Shown: one piece after another, positions 28,781 to 37,486 of the stretch
Position numbering within the stretch: the first letter of the stretch is position 1
How the letters are laid out: each line of letters opens with the position of its first letter
Assembly: GCF_030490285.1 (NCBI RefSeq)
Contig: NZ_CP129884.1
Location: 3,162,001-3,226,000 of the forward strand
DNA: 64,000 bases
Direction of reading: 5' to 3'
Source of the DNA: Methylomonas montana
GTDB lineage: Bacteria > Pseudomonadota > Gammaproteobacteria > Methylococcales > Methylomonadaceae
The notes under the pieces: model-generated
What the model saw: the letters and a program-made list of their open reading frames with translations, nothing else
What the model was told of the DNA's origin: nothing
Databases searched by the model: none
Made by a program: the position numbers and the translations under genes

Positions 28781-29311
28781 TTATTGATCTGACGACAAAT
28801 TTGCATAGTTTTCGGCGAACTTGCCGGAATCGACCCCGCGCGTGAAGAATACGCTATCCACCGCCATCACCGGGAAGCTTGCCGGCAAATCGGTCTTGGC
28901 AATTTCGGCAAAAGCATGCTTACGGTAAAAATGCTGAGCGGCGGTAAATTTCTCGGTGGTTCCCAAATAAATTTCCCGCAGGCGTTTGCGTCGGCTCCAA
29001 GCCAGCAATTCGGCCAACAAGTTATCGGCGACACGATACGGTTTACCGCGCATGGGCGCGGCGACAAACATTTTCCGCAAGGCGGCTTGTTCGTTGCCTA
29101 TATCCAATAAACCGATGCTGCCGACCACCACGCCATCGTCCAGCGCCACCCAGAAATTACCGGCCCCGTTTTGATAAAACGCCGGAATTTCTTTCAAATC
29201 CGGCTGCTCGTGCAAATCGATGGCCAGGCCGAATTCCCGTTGCTGGATCGGCAGTATCAAATCGACGACGCCGTCTTGGTAGACCGGAATGAAAGGTACG
29301 ATGTCTATCAT
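28781..29311 (-). CDS. GNAT family N-acetyltransferase
   Basis: A soluble acetyltransferase of 176 residues. The GNAT core is visible: NFWVALDDGVVVGSIGLLDI (beta 4), then ALRKMFVAAPMRGKPYRVAD with the acetyl-CoA-binding turn, and IYLGTTEKFTAAQHFYRKHA. The acceptor substrate is unknown. I chose the ATG at 29311 because it overlaps the stop of the phzF-like gene (ATGA) and matches the family's N-terminus; the frame runs further upstream without a ribosome site. Confidence 0.85.
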   Translation of the reverse strand: MIDIVPFIPVYQDGVVDLILPIQQREFGLAIDLHEQPDLKEIPAFYQNGAGNFWVALDDGVVVGSIGLLDIGNEQAALRKMFVAAPMRGKPYRVADNLLAELLAWSRRKRLREIYLGTTEKFTAAQHFYRKHAFAEIAKTDLPASFPVMAVDSVFFTRGVDSGKFAENYANLSSDQ

Positions 29312-30093
29312 AAGCAATCGATCTCGCCGCTGATTACTGTGACGGCACTGCCGGCCAGCAAAACGCGCTCGCCAAGCAACTGGCATTCGATCGTACCGCC
29401 ACGCCGGGAAATTTGTTTACCGATCAAGTGCTCTCGCCCCAAGCTGTCCGCCCAAAACGGCGCTAGCTGGCAATGCGCCGAACCGGTCACCGGATCCTCG
29501 TTAATGCCTACTTTCGGCCCGAAGAAACGGCTGACGAAATCGCAATCTCGCCCGGCCGCCGTGACTATCACGCCGCGCAAATCCAAAGTTTTCAACGCAG
29601 CAAAATCCGGCGTCAACTTTTTGATGTCGTCTTCGTTGCTCAATAGCACCAGATAGTCGTCAGCTGCCCAGACTTCCAAGGGTTGGCAGCCCAATGCCTC
29701 GGACAATGCCGCCGGCGGTTCTAGGCAAATCTCGGGCCGGCTGACCGGAAAATTCATCAGCAATCGGCCATCCTGGCGAACCACCAGCAACACGCCGCTC
29801 AAGGTATGAAACACCACTTCCCTACCCGAAAAATTCAGATGCTGGAAAACCACGTGCGCCGCCGCCAGCGTAGCATGACCGCACAATGGCACTTCCGTGG
29901 CGGGCGTGAACCAACGTAGATGAAAGCCGTCAGCGAACGGCACTAAAAACGCGGTTTCCGACAGATTGTTTTCTTCAGCGATAGCCTGCAACAAGGCGTC
30001 TTCGGGCCATTGCTCTAGCAGACAAACTGCCGCCGGATTGCCGGTAAACGGCCGCTCCGCGAAGGCATCGACCTGATATTGTTTAATTTTCAT
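29308..30093 (-). CDS. PhzF family isomerase
   Basis: A cytoplasmic protein of 261 residues in the PhzF / diaminopimelate-epimerase-like superfamily. It shows the diagnostic start QVDAFAERPFTGNPAAVCLL, then NLSETAFLVP (catalytic Glu region), LRWFTPATEVPLCGHATLAA, and near the end GINEDPVTGSAHCQLAPF. Members isomerise small acids; the substrate here is unknown and there is no phenazine operon nearby. The GNAT gene follows with a 4-bp overlap, so the two are co-expressed. Confidence 0.9.
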   Translation of the reverse strand: MKIKQYQVDAFAERPFTGNPAAVCLLEQWPEDALLQAIAEENNLSETAFLVPFADGFHLRWFTPATEVPLCGHATLAAAHVVFQHLNFSGREVVFHTLSGVLLVVRQDGRLLMNFPVSRPEICLEPPAALSEALGCQPLEVWAADDYLVLLSNEDDIKKLTPDFAALKTLDLRGVIVTAAGRDCDFVSRFFGPKVGINEDPVTGSAHCQLAPFWADSLGREHLIGKQISRRGGTIECQLLGERVLLAGSAVTVISGEIDCL

Positions 30094-30483
30094 AGTTTGG
30101 ATTTAGAAAAGATTTAACGAAAACCTGTTTTTCGAGGCAAGGCATCCTGCCAGAGGCTGCTTTTTTGGGCTGAAATTCTAACATTATTTATACGCCGCCG
30201 AAAAAGTTTACCGGTCCGCGAAAGCGCTTGTTGGCCAACCAGGCTTGGAAGACATTAGCCCGCCGTCTGTCCGATCAGGTGATCGTCGATGTCATGAGCG
30301 GCTTATCGATACAAATATTTTCGGCAATTACTTTACGCCAAGCCTTCCCAAACTCATAAATACAAAAGAAACAAATCGCTCGGGCGCTGCGGCCAGCGAA
30401 AGACGAGCAAGAATCCTGCATTTGACCAGGCTCGCGGCAAACCCGCTCGGCAAGCGAATATTCCGGCCACGCGCCGCCATTGA
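30094..30483. other. gene-free stretch
   Basis: No complete gene is seen. Downstream of the sigma-54 activator and upstream of the phzF-like gene, the plus strand keeps a short protein-like frame without a start (reading KKFTGPRKRLLANQAWKTLA, ending near 30358), possibly a remnant of a lost gene. No clear terminator is visible. Confidence 0.35.
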
Positions 30484-32268
30484 TTACGCCGGCTTGCTGA
30501 TGCCTAGTTTTTCCATGCGCGAACGCAAGGTGGTCGACGGCACTCCCAGGATTTTAGCCGCGCCCTGATTGCCGGCAATGCGCCAGGATGTCGCGTCCAG
30601 GGCTCTGAGAATATGCGCGCGTTCGGCTTCGTCCAAGGTGACGATCGGCGACGCGGCTTGCGGGGCCGCACTCATCACGTTGACGCAATCGACGCTGGCC
30701 AGTTGCGAGCCCTTGGTCAGAATCACCGCGCGTTCGATGATGTGTTGCAACTCGCGAATATTGCCTGGCCAAAAGTAGCTTTGCAGATCGGACATCATCC
30801 GTTCCGGAATCGACTGAATTTTTTTGCCAAACTTTGCCGCGTATTTATCGATGAAATGTTTGACCAGGAACGGAATGTCTTCCTTGCGCTCGCGTAGCGG
30901 CGGCAGATTGATCGGAAACACGTTCAGGCGATAATACAGATCGGCCCGGAATTTACCCTGCTGAGAAAATTGCGCCAAATCCCGGTGAGTCGCGGCAATC
31001 ACCCGCACATTACAGGTCAAGGTCTGGGTGCCGCCAACCCTCTCGAACTCGCCTTCCTGCAAGACTCGCAACAGTTTGGCTTGCATCTCCAGCGGCAATT
31101 CGCCGATCTCGTCCAGAAATAATGTCCCGCCGTTCGCCAGTTCAAATCGGCCCAGCTTACGGGCAATCGCACCGGTAAAAGAGCCTTTTTCGTGACCGAA
31201 TAATTCGCTTTCGGCCAGATTCTCCGGAATCGTCGCGCAATTCAACTTGACCAGGGTTTTGTCCTTGCGCGTGCTGAGATTATGAATCGCCCTGGCGATC
31301 AATTCCTTGCCTGTGCCGGTCTCGCCGGTGATCAACACCGTGGCGTCGGTATCGGCCACTTGTCTGACCAGTTCCATGGCCCGATGCAATGCCGGCGAAT
31401 TGCCGATCAATTCCTCGCCGTCGCGGCTGGCCAGCACTTCCTCCTGCAGATAGAGGTTGATGCCGCGCAGGGTATTGCATTCGGCTTCCGCTTGCTGGCG
31501 GGCCTTGCGCTCGTTAATGTCGCGCAGTATTAAGATATACAGTTGCTGACCGGTAGTTTCGACGCGGGAAATGGTCGCTTCGATCGGAAAACTTTCGTCG
31601 TCGGCTCGCACCGCCGTCAAGCCTTCACTGACCCAAATGGCCTTGTCGGCGGGAAAGCCGTTGCGAAAGTTGATCAGGGTTTTGTAGAGTTCAGGCGATA
31701 GAAAGCAGTCCACCGACCGGCCGATCCGGTCCACGGCCTTGCAACGGAACATCTGCTCCGCGGCCGCATTGAACAGCATGATCTTGCCCGATTCATCCAG
31801 GGTCATGATCGCATCCATGGCGTTTTCGAAAATGCGCGACAGCCGCTCTTCTTTCTCTTGCAGCTCCAGTTTCAGTTTTTGCAAGGTCAGATGGGTTTGT
31901 ACGCGCGCGATCACTTCCTCGTATTGAAACGGCTTAGTGATGTAATCGACCGCCCCGACTTGAAAGCCTTTCAATTTATCGGCGGTATCCGCCAATGCGG
32001 TCATGAATAACACCGGAATATCGCGAGTCGACGGAATGGCTTTCAAATGCTCGCAAACCGTAAAGCCGTCCATGCCCGGCATCAACACATCCAGCAAGAT
32101 CAGGTCGGGCAGATGCGCCACGGCTTGCACCAAGGCAATTTCCCCGGTTTCCGCGCACAGCACTTCAAACCCGGTCTCATCGACCAGCCCGGCCAATTCT
32201 GCCAAATTGACCGGATTATCGTCCAGCATCAATATCAACGGTTTATCGCGCTGCCGCTTATGCGTCAT
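30484..32268 (-). CDS. sigma-54-dependent response regulator, REC-PAS-AAA+-Fis
   Basis: A cytoplasmic enhancer-binding protein of 594 residues. Receiver at 1-130 with phospho-acceptor Asp in LILLDVLMPGMDG; PAS at about 140-265 (AMDAIMTLDESGKIMLFNAA); AAA+ at about 290-525 with Walker A GETGTGKE, a sigma-54 contact loop reading GSFTGA in place of GAFTGA, Walker B LFLDEIGELP and YYRLNVFPINLPPLRER; and a Fis-type helix-turn-helix at the end (GAAKILGVPSTTLRSRMEKL). It follows the hybrid kinase gene by 28 bp, so it is the probable output of that kinase. A sigma-54 promoter lies at the head of this locus (36776-36790). Confidence 0.93.
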   Translation of the reverse strand: MTHKRQRDKPLILMLDDNPVNLAELAGLVDETGFEVLCAETGEIALVQAVAHLPDLILLDVLMPGMDGFTVCEHLKAIPSTRDIPVLFMTALADTADKLKGFQVGAVDYITKPFQYEEVIARVQTHLTLQKLKLELQEKEERLSRIFENAMDAIMTLDESGKIMLFNAAAEQMFRCKAVDRIGRSVDCFLSPELYKTLINFRNGFPADKAIWVSEGLTAVRADDESFPIEATISRVETTGQQLYILILRDINERKARQQAEAECNTLRGINLYLQEEVLASRDGEELIGNSPALHRAMELVRQVADTDATVLITGETGTGKELIARAIHNLSTRKDKTLVKLNCATIPENLAESELFGHEKGSFTGAIARKLGRFELANGGTLFLDEIGELPLEMQAKLLRVLQEGEFERVGGTQTLTCNVRVIAATHRDLAQFSQQGKFRADLYYRLNVFPINLPPLRERKEDIPFLVKHFIDKYAAKFGKKIQSIPERMMSDLQSYFWPGNIRELQHIIERAVILTKGSQLASVDCVNVMSAAPQAASPIVTLDEAERAHILRALDATSWRIAGNQGAAKILGVPSTTLRSRMEKLGISKPA

Positions 32269-32296
32269 GCCTGCTCCCTAAAATAAACGAAACTAA

Positions 32297-34945
32297 TCAT
32301 TCTTGAAATTCGTTCAAGTAATCCTGAATGGCGGGCTCGAGCCGGACAATCGCTTGCTGAAGTTGGTCGTAACTGGCGGCCGCTTCGCTGAAAATCGCCT
32401 GCTGGCCCAGGGTTTCCAGTTGCTGGGCAATATTGCCTAATGCGAACGCGCCAATGCTGTTAGCGGAGCTTTTCAAGGTGTGGGCGGCCAGTCTCAGCAA
32501 ATCGGCATCCTGGCGTTGGATGGCATCGTCGACTTCATTCAATAGCTTGCCTGATTGCGCCTGAAACAAGGTCATCATTTTGCATAACATCTGCTGTCTG
32601 CCTCGCACCCGGTCCAGGGCTTGCTGCCAATCTAGGGCCGGCTCGGCCTCCTCCACTATAGCCACGCTGTCGCTATTGTCTTGATCTGGTTCCGTCATAT
32701 TCCAGCACTCCACGATGGCCAATAAATCCTGCTCTTGAAACGGTTTGGCGATGTAATCGTCCATCCCCGCCTCCAGACACCGTTCCCGATCGCCCTTCAG
32801 CGCATGCGCGGTCATCGCGATAATCCGCATATGTTGTTGGGTTTCACGTTCTTTGGCTCGAATGGCCCCGGTCGCCTGAAAACCATCCATCACCGGCATT
32901 TGCACGTCCATCAAAATCAGATCGAACGCTTCGTTTGCCTGCAAATCCAGCGCCTCTTGGCCGTTGTTGGCGACCCTAACGGTATGGCCGCGTTCTTCCA
33001 GCAACACCACGGCCATATATTGGTTGACCGGGTTGTCCTCCGCCAACAAAATCTTTAATCGCCGCGTCGGTGCAAACGGGGCCAAAGGCAGACTAGCGAC
33101 CGGTCTTGCTTCGGCCTTACTCAAGGCCGATTGAATGGCGTTCCACAATTCCGAGTGTTTGACCGGTTTACGCACATACAGATTAATCCCCAAATCCCGG
33201 CAGCGTTCGGAATCCTCGGGCCGGTCGGCGGACGACAACATCATGATCGTCACCGGCTCTATGCCTTGATCTTCTCTAATCTTGTGGGCCACCATGAAGC
33301 CATCCATGATCGGCATCATCGCATCCAGCAACACCAGCGCATAGCTATCGCCGCTGGCGGCCATGTCTCGCAAGGCTTCAATCGCCGCCTCGCCGCTATC
33401 CACGGTGGTCGGGATCATGCCCCAATGGCTCAAGGTTTCGGCAAAAACCCGCAGATTGATGGCATTATCGTCCACGATCAACACCGACAAGCCCCTGACG
33501 TCTTTCACCGGCAAGGCGGCAACGTCCGACTCGCTCTTGGTATAGCGGTCGAACAACGCGGTAAAGGAAAAAATGCTGCCCTTATGTTCTTCGCTTTCCA
33601 GCGTTAAATGCCCGCCCATCAACTCGACTAAGCGCGCAGAAATCGACAGGCCCAATCCCGTGCCTCCAAACTTCCGAGTCGAAGAGGCGTCGATTTGGGC
33701 GAAGGCTTCGAAAATCAGTTGTTGCTTATCGGCTGAAATACCGATGCCGGTATCGCTGACGGCGATATTCAGGCGTACTTGATTTTCGTCTATTACTTCG
33801 GGTTTAACCTGCACCACGATTTCGCCATGCTGAGTGAATTTGATCGCATTGCCAACCAGATTGATGATGACCTGATTCAAGCGACCGATATCGCCGACCA
33901 AATCGTCCGGTGTGGTCGGATCGATGCGCAACATCAATTCCAGGCCCTTTTCGTGGGCGTGACTCGCCAGCAGTTTTAGCGTATCGCCGAAGCTATCGCG
34001 TACCTTGAAAGGGGCGTGATCGAGTTCGAGTTTACGGGCCTCGATTTTGGAAAAGTCCAGAATATCGTTGACGATGCGCAGCAAGGCATCGGCGGAACTA
34101 TTGGCCATGGCCAGGAATTCGCGTTGCTGCGAGGTCAGTTCCGTACGCAAGGTCAGCCCGATCATGCCGATGATGCCGTTCATCGGCGTACGGATTTCAT
34201 GGCTCATATTGGCTAGGAACTCGCCTTTCGCGCCGGCGGCTTGCAAGGCCGCATCACGGGCCGAGAGCAGCGCTTGGCGCATTTTCTCCAGATGTTCGGC
34301 CAAGGCCGCCACTTCGGTGATTTTAGTACCGGGGCTGAATTTGCCGGTGTGATTGCCGGCGGCGATTTGTTCCGCTTCATCGCGCAAACGTTCCAGAGGC
34401 CGGACCAGCTTACGTCCGAACAGCCCCACCACCAGCAAGGATACGCCCAGATAAACGGCGACAAAATAAACGCTACGCTGGTAGATCGTGACAATATCCT
34501 GCTGGATCTGCCGTTCGTCGTAGCCCAAGCGCAGCATCGATAAGGAACCATCGTCGGGATTGGCGATCGGCACTGCCAGAAAATAAATATCGTCGTCATG
34601 CTCGCCGAAAAAAAAGTCCTCTTGAAATTGCTGCTTGGCGTTCAATTCGATGTCGGCGCTGATATTGCCGCGTTCAGTGGCGATTTCGGCAAACGCCAGC
34701 CGGCCATTCAGCAGAAACTCGCCCAACAATTGTTGCAGTTCGGCGTCGTTGGCCCGATTCAGGCGAGGCGCGACCAGATTGCTGAACAACAGCGCGTCGG
34801 AGCGGACGTAATTGACGAACTGCGCCTCCAGGCTAGGCTTTATCACCCGATAAATCCCGAACAACAACACCGGGATCAACAGCAGATGAATGCCCACCAC
34901 CGCCAGGATCATTCGACCGTTAAAACTATGAAAAAACCGATTCAT
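32297..34945 (-). CDS. hybrid sensor histidine kinase, HAMP-HK-REC-REC-HPt
   Basis: An inner-membrane phosphorelay kinase of about 882 residues. It has a first helix (MILAVVGIHLLLIPVLLFGI), a periplasmic sensor of about 130 residues, a second helix and HAMP (about 160-235), H-box GEFLANMSHEIRTPMNG (His near 250), ATPase domain (VGNAIKFTQ, DTGIGIS, GGTGLGLSIS), a receiver near 485 (LSVLIVDDNAINLR), a second near 632 (LKILLAEDNPVNQ), and HPt near 822 (RLAAHTLKSSANSIG). The ATG at 34945 overlaps the upstream stop (ATGA) and follows GGGAG. The layout is BarA-like. The gene order suggests it reads the state of the periplasmic protein encoded just before it. Confidence 0.93.
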   Translation of the reverse strand: MNRFFHSFNGRMILAVVGIHLLLIPVLLFGIYRVIKPSLEAQFVNYVRSDALLFSNLVAPRLNRANDAELQQLLGEFLLNGRLAFAEIATERGNISADIELNAKQQFQEDFFFGEHDDDIYFLAVPIANPDDGSLSMLRLGYDERQIQQDIVTIYQRSVYFVAVYLGVSLLVVGLFGRKLVRPLERLRDEAEQIAAGNHTGKFSPGTKITEVAALAEHLEKMRQALLSARDAALQAAGAKGEFLANMSHEIRTPMNGIIGMIGLTLRTELTSQQREFLAMANSSADALLRIVNDILDFSKIEARKLELDHAPFKVRDSFGDTLKLLASHAHEKGLELMLRIDPTTPDDLVGDIGRLNQVIINLVGNAIKFTQHGEIVVQVKPEVIDENQVRLNIAVSDTGIGISADKQQLIFEAFAQIDASSTRKFGGTGLGLSISARLVELMGGHLTLESEEHKGSIFSFTALFDRYTKSESDVAALPVKDVRGLSVLIVDDNAINLRVFAETLSHWGMIPTTVDSGEAAIEALRDMAASGDSYALVLLDAMMPIMDGFMVAHKIREDQGIEPVTIMMLSSADRPEDSERCRDLGINLYVRKPVKHSELWNAIQSALSKAEARPVASLPLAPFAPTRRLKILLAEDNPVNQYMAVVLLEERGHTVRVANNGQEALDLQANEAFDLILMDVQMPVMDGFQATGAIRAKERETQQHMRIIAMTAHALKGDRERCLEAGMDDYIAKPFQEQDLLAIVECWNMTEPDQDNSDSVAIVEEAEPALDWQQALDRVRGRQQMLCKMMTLFQAQSGKLLNEVDDAIQRQDADLLRLAAHTLKSSANSIGAFALGNIAQQLETLGQQAIFSEAAASYDQLQQAIVRLEPAIQDYLNEFQE

Positions 34946-35400
34946 TCCAGAGCTCCCTGCCATAACATGTTGACTGTTTTAATACCTTGATCGGCCCTGA
35001 CCTGATCCTCCCACAAATAAGTGACGGTGCCGGGATGTTGCTGTAACGCGGCCACTAACTGATTCAGATCGTTAAAACTCTCCGGCCGCTTGCCACCCAA
35101 ACGAAACACCACCGATAAGGTTTGATTTTCGTAGGTGTTGGCGGACATAAAAGCCACTTTTTGCAGGAATACCTCGAAGATCAGCGGGTCGCTGATATTC
35201 AACAGCGGTATCGGGTGCTCGCCGCCCTTCTCCAGCGGCACGCCGAGAAATAACTTTCTGGCCTCTTGCACAGTCAAGGCCGGTATCGACGACGCCGAGC
35301 TGGTGGCCAATACCAGAGAATGCCGGGTGATGGCCCACAGACTCTGCACACCGAGCAAAAACAGCAAGCCAAGGACACCCAACGCGCGGACGATTCTCAT
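34942..35400 (-). CDS. short periplasmic PstS-like substrate-binding protein
   Basis: A secreted protein of about 152 residues with a signal peptide (ALGVLGLLFLLGVQSLWA). The mature part has the signature of phosphate-binding-protein-like proteins: LTVQEARKLFLGVPLEKG, FEVFLQKVAFMSANTYE, FRLGGKRPESFND and QHPGTVTYL. It is about half the length of a true PstS and probably corresponds to one lobe. It overlaps the barrel gene before it and the kinase gene after it by 4 bp each, so it is likely a sensor partner of the kinase and not part of a transporter; no permease gene is nearby. Confidence 0.8.
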   Translation of the reverse strand: MRIVRALGVLGLLFLLGVQSLWAITRHSLVLATSSASSIPALTVQEARKLFLGVPLEKGGEHPIPLLNISDPLIFEVFLQKVAFMSANTYENQTLSVVFRLGGKRPESFNDLNQLVAALQQHPGTVTYLWEDQVRADQGIKTVNMLWQGALE

Positions 35401-36527
35401 GGAAATACCGCGCTCCATTGAAACATCACTTGGCCGAAGTGATCGTCGCGCAGATGGTCTCGCGAAGCTTCAAGCTTTAAGGCCATGTTGTGATTGACTT
35501 GATAGCGCACGCCGCCCAGAAACCTATCCTCAACGAATTTGGGAAACATCGCCAAATACGGGTCGTTGCTGGCGCCGAAGGTGCCTTCTACCCTGCCGAC
35601 CAAGGTCCAGCGCGGATGTAGAGCCCATTCGACTTGGCCGTAAGCGCTGAGAAAATCATCGTAGGCTTTAGCGCCCTGCGGACTTTCCAGGCTGTTATTG
35701 ACGTAGACCACTTCGCTTAACAGACGCACCGAGTCGATTTGCTTGTTGGCATAGGCGCTGGCGACGAATTGATTGACGTTCTTAACGCTCAACTCGTCAG
35801 AGTGGATTTGGTTGTAAGCCCCGGAGACGCCGAACTCATCTATGCCGTAGCTGACGGGTTGATAACCCAACCGAAACGATGCACTGGGCCGATGCGAGCC
35901 GCCCGGCTCGATCAGATTGAACGCTTCCAAACCTTTATTGATTTGCGGACCAGCCCCCGCGCCGACCGTGTAATACACCCCGGCCTCACCAAATTGGCGA
36001 ACACCTTCCCATAAAAACCCGGTTAAATGATTCGGTATCACTCCGCCGGCGGTTTCGAAGGCCATGATGCCTGGCCGGCTGATGGTGGTTTGCAGAAAGG
36101 CGCCGTGATGAAACTGCATGTTCCAATAACCAATCGGGTTATGAAAACGTCCTAGCCAAAGGCTGGCGTCCTCTCCCACATGCACACCCAATTGAAATCG
36201 CTCCAGATTATGGGTTTTGGTGCTGACCAGCCATTCGCCCAGAAAACGAAAGCGTTGATAATCGGCAGTGTAAAACACATTGATGGCCGGAATGACCTCA
36301 CTGTTACTCAGTTTTTTTCTAGGTTCCTGGTCATATCGAACGATGCCGGTCACATCCGGAAACAGCAGAAAATCACCCGGCAATCCGCTTGAATCATGAA
36401 TCGACATATGGCCCATGTGGCCGGCGGCGAAAGCCATGGCGGGAATGATCGGCGTTAGACCAATGAAAAAAAAAGCGACGGCGCCGCGCAGTATCTGAAT
36501 GATGGCTGAATAGTCTGGTTGCCGCAT
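35397..36527 (-). CDS. predicted outer-membrane beta-barrel protein
   Basis: A 376-residue exported protein. The signal peptide spans about residues 13-35 (AVAFFFIGLTPIIPAMAFAA) and is followed by a His/Met-rich start (GHMGHMSIHDSS) that could bind metal. The body alternates short beta strands (LKLEASRDHL, VRYQVNHNMA) and ends FQWSAVFP. It resembles porin-like barrels but I do not recognise a named family. It is the first gene of the four-gene signalling operon and overlaps the next gene by 4 bp, an unusual position for a barrel and suggestive of a surface sensor. Confidence 0.75.
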   Translation of the reverse strand: MRQPDYSAIIQILRGAVAFFFIGLTPIIPAMAFAAGHMGHMSIHDSSGLPGDFLLFPDVTGIVRYDQEPRKKLSNSEVIPAINVFYTADYQRFRFLGEWLVSTKTHNLERFQLGVHVGEDASLWLGRFHNPIGYWNMQFHHGAFLQTTISRPGIMAFETAGGVIPNHLTGFLWEGVRQFGEAGVYYTVGAGAGPQINKGLEAFNLIEPGGSHRPSASFRLGYQPVSYGIDEFGVSGAYNQIHSDELSVKNVNQFVASAYANKQIDSVRLLSEVVYVNNSLESPQGAKAYDDFLSAYGQVEWALHPRWTLVGRVEGTFGASNDPYLAMFPKFVEDRFLGGVRYQVNHNMALKLEASRDHLRDDHFGQVMFQWSAVFP

Positions 36528-36637
36528 GCTTGCTCTCTAGCATTTGATCGGTAGGTACGGACAATACCTAGTAATAGAACTGATTATCCCAATGCAATTT
36601 AGCGAAATGTATCACATTTTTTTGACCCAATGACGAC

Positions 36638-36658
36638 ATTTCGTAAATGCTACGAAAT
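36638..36658. promoter_or_regulatory. inverted repeat, candidate enhancer site
   Basis: ATTTCGTA-N5-TACGAAAT, a perfect 8-bp inverted repeat, lies about 120-140 bp upstream of the sigma-54 promoter. That is the usual distance for an activator binding site. It could serve the sigma-54 activator encoded at 30484-32268, or control the divergent operon. Confidence 0.55.
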
Positions 36659-36662
36659 ACAG

Positions 36663-36676
36663 TGCGGAAATCCGCA
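36663..36676. promoter_or_regulatory. second inverted repeat upstream of the sigma-54 promoter
   Basis: TGCGGA-AA-TCCGCA is a perfect 6-bp inverted repeat four bases after the larger one. Its sequence differs, so it may bind another protein. It lies in the intergenic space between the barrel-led operon and the small plus-strand genes (36528-36886). Confidence 0.4.
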
Positions 36677-36775
36677 ATTTCTTGTGCGTTATTTCACTGG
36701 TCTCGCGCAAAGTCACCTCATAAAATCTTTATCAAATAAATAGTTAAATAATCTATGCAGTCCGAAGCTCTAAAG

Positions 36776-36790
36776 TGGCATCGATATTGC
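36776..36790 (+). promoter_or_regulatory. sigma-54 (-24/-12) promoter
   Basis: TGGCATCGATATTGC has GG and GC at the exact sigma-54 spacing (TGGCA-N6-TTGC). Transcription should begin near 36802 and run through the zinc-ribbon and secreted-peptide genes. A sigma-54 activator and its kinase are encoded in the adjacent divergent operon. Confidence 0.8.
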
Positions 36791-36886
36791 CAAAGATAAA
36801 GCACATCTCCTCTCGACAAGGGCAAAAAACCACCCGTGAACCGAGAGCATCATTTCCACTTAATTATCGATTGTGAGGCGACTACC

Positions 36887-37072
36887 ATGAAAGCACTCCG
36901 TAAAATCACTCATTGCAGCCGCTGTGGCGACTTATTATCGCATCACGAAAAACGGCACACCGAAAGCGCAGGGTTATGCGCTTTCTGCGATCAGATTCGC
37001 AGCGAAGCCCTGCAAATTTATCAGGAAACACATGCAGACAAAGGTGATCAGCGTCGTTTCAGATTGATTTAA
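36887..37072 (+). CDS. small zinc-ribbon protein, 61 aa
   Basis: A basic cytoplasmic protein with two CxxC pairs, HCSRCGDLL and LCAFCDQIR, spaced as in a treble-clef or zinc-ribbon domain that would bind one zinc. The C-terminus is charged. The ATG at 36887 follows GTGAGGCG; a GTG at 36836 would add 17 residues without a better site. It is the first gene after the sigma-54 promoter. I do not recognise the family; a regulatory or RNA/protein-binding role is possible. Confidence 0.65.
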   Translation: MKALRKITHCSRCGDLLSHHEKRHTESAGLCAFCDQIRSEALQIYQETHADKGDQRRFRLI

Positions 37073-37133
37073 CCGTTGTAAATCCAACAACGCTGGCAAA
37101 ATATTTTTAATCCCAACCCAAAAGGAGGCAAAC

Positions 37134-37334
37134 ATGTCTGACCAGGCATTTTTGAAAACCTGTGCACGCGAATTCAAGCGATGCGCCATCAGCCTGTGCT
37201 TGATTATTGTGGGCTTATTCCTGGCAACCCAGAATGCACCGGCCGCCGGTGCGGCACCTTTGCCGATTCAAAATCAAATAGATGGCCGGGGAATATCGCC
37301 TATGGAACATCCTACAATCTTTCAGTTTCATTAA
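37134..37334 (+). CDS. small exported peptide precursor, 66 aa
   Basis: A signal-peptide-like N-terminus (basic stretch, hydrophobic CAISLCLIIVGLFLATQ, then APAAGA) leaves a predicted mature peptide of about 26 residues ending MEHPTIFQFH. A strong AAAGGAGG lies at ideal distance before the ATG, which argues that it is truly translated. It follows the zinc-ribbon gene by about 60 bp, presumably in the same sigma-54-driven transcript. If the cleavage does not occur it would be a one-helix membrane protein. No family recognised. Confidence 0.65.
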   Translation: MSDQAFLKTCAREFKRCAISLCLIIVGLFLATQNAPAAGAAPLPIQNQIDGRGISPMEHPTIFQFH

Positions 37335-37337
37335 TCC

Positions 37338-37366
37338 AGCCCCGAAATAAAGGCAGTTCGAGGGCT
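37338..37366 (+). terminator. probable terminator of the small-gene operon
   Basis: AGCCC-C-GAA (37338-37346) can pair with TTC-GA-GGGCT (ending 37366), followed by TTCTT. It sits three bases after the peptide gene's stop. The stem is imperfect. Confidence 0.45.
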
Positions 37367-37486
37367 TTCTTGAGAGTATCCCTTTTTCAACTGCAGCAAT
37401 CGTCCCTGTTAATGCTTATAAATGTAGTCTTCGGATGAGCATCGCTTAAAATGCTCAGCCAAAACAACTCATTTTCAGGACGTATT

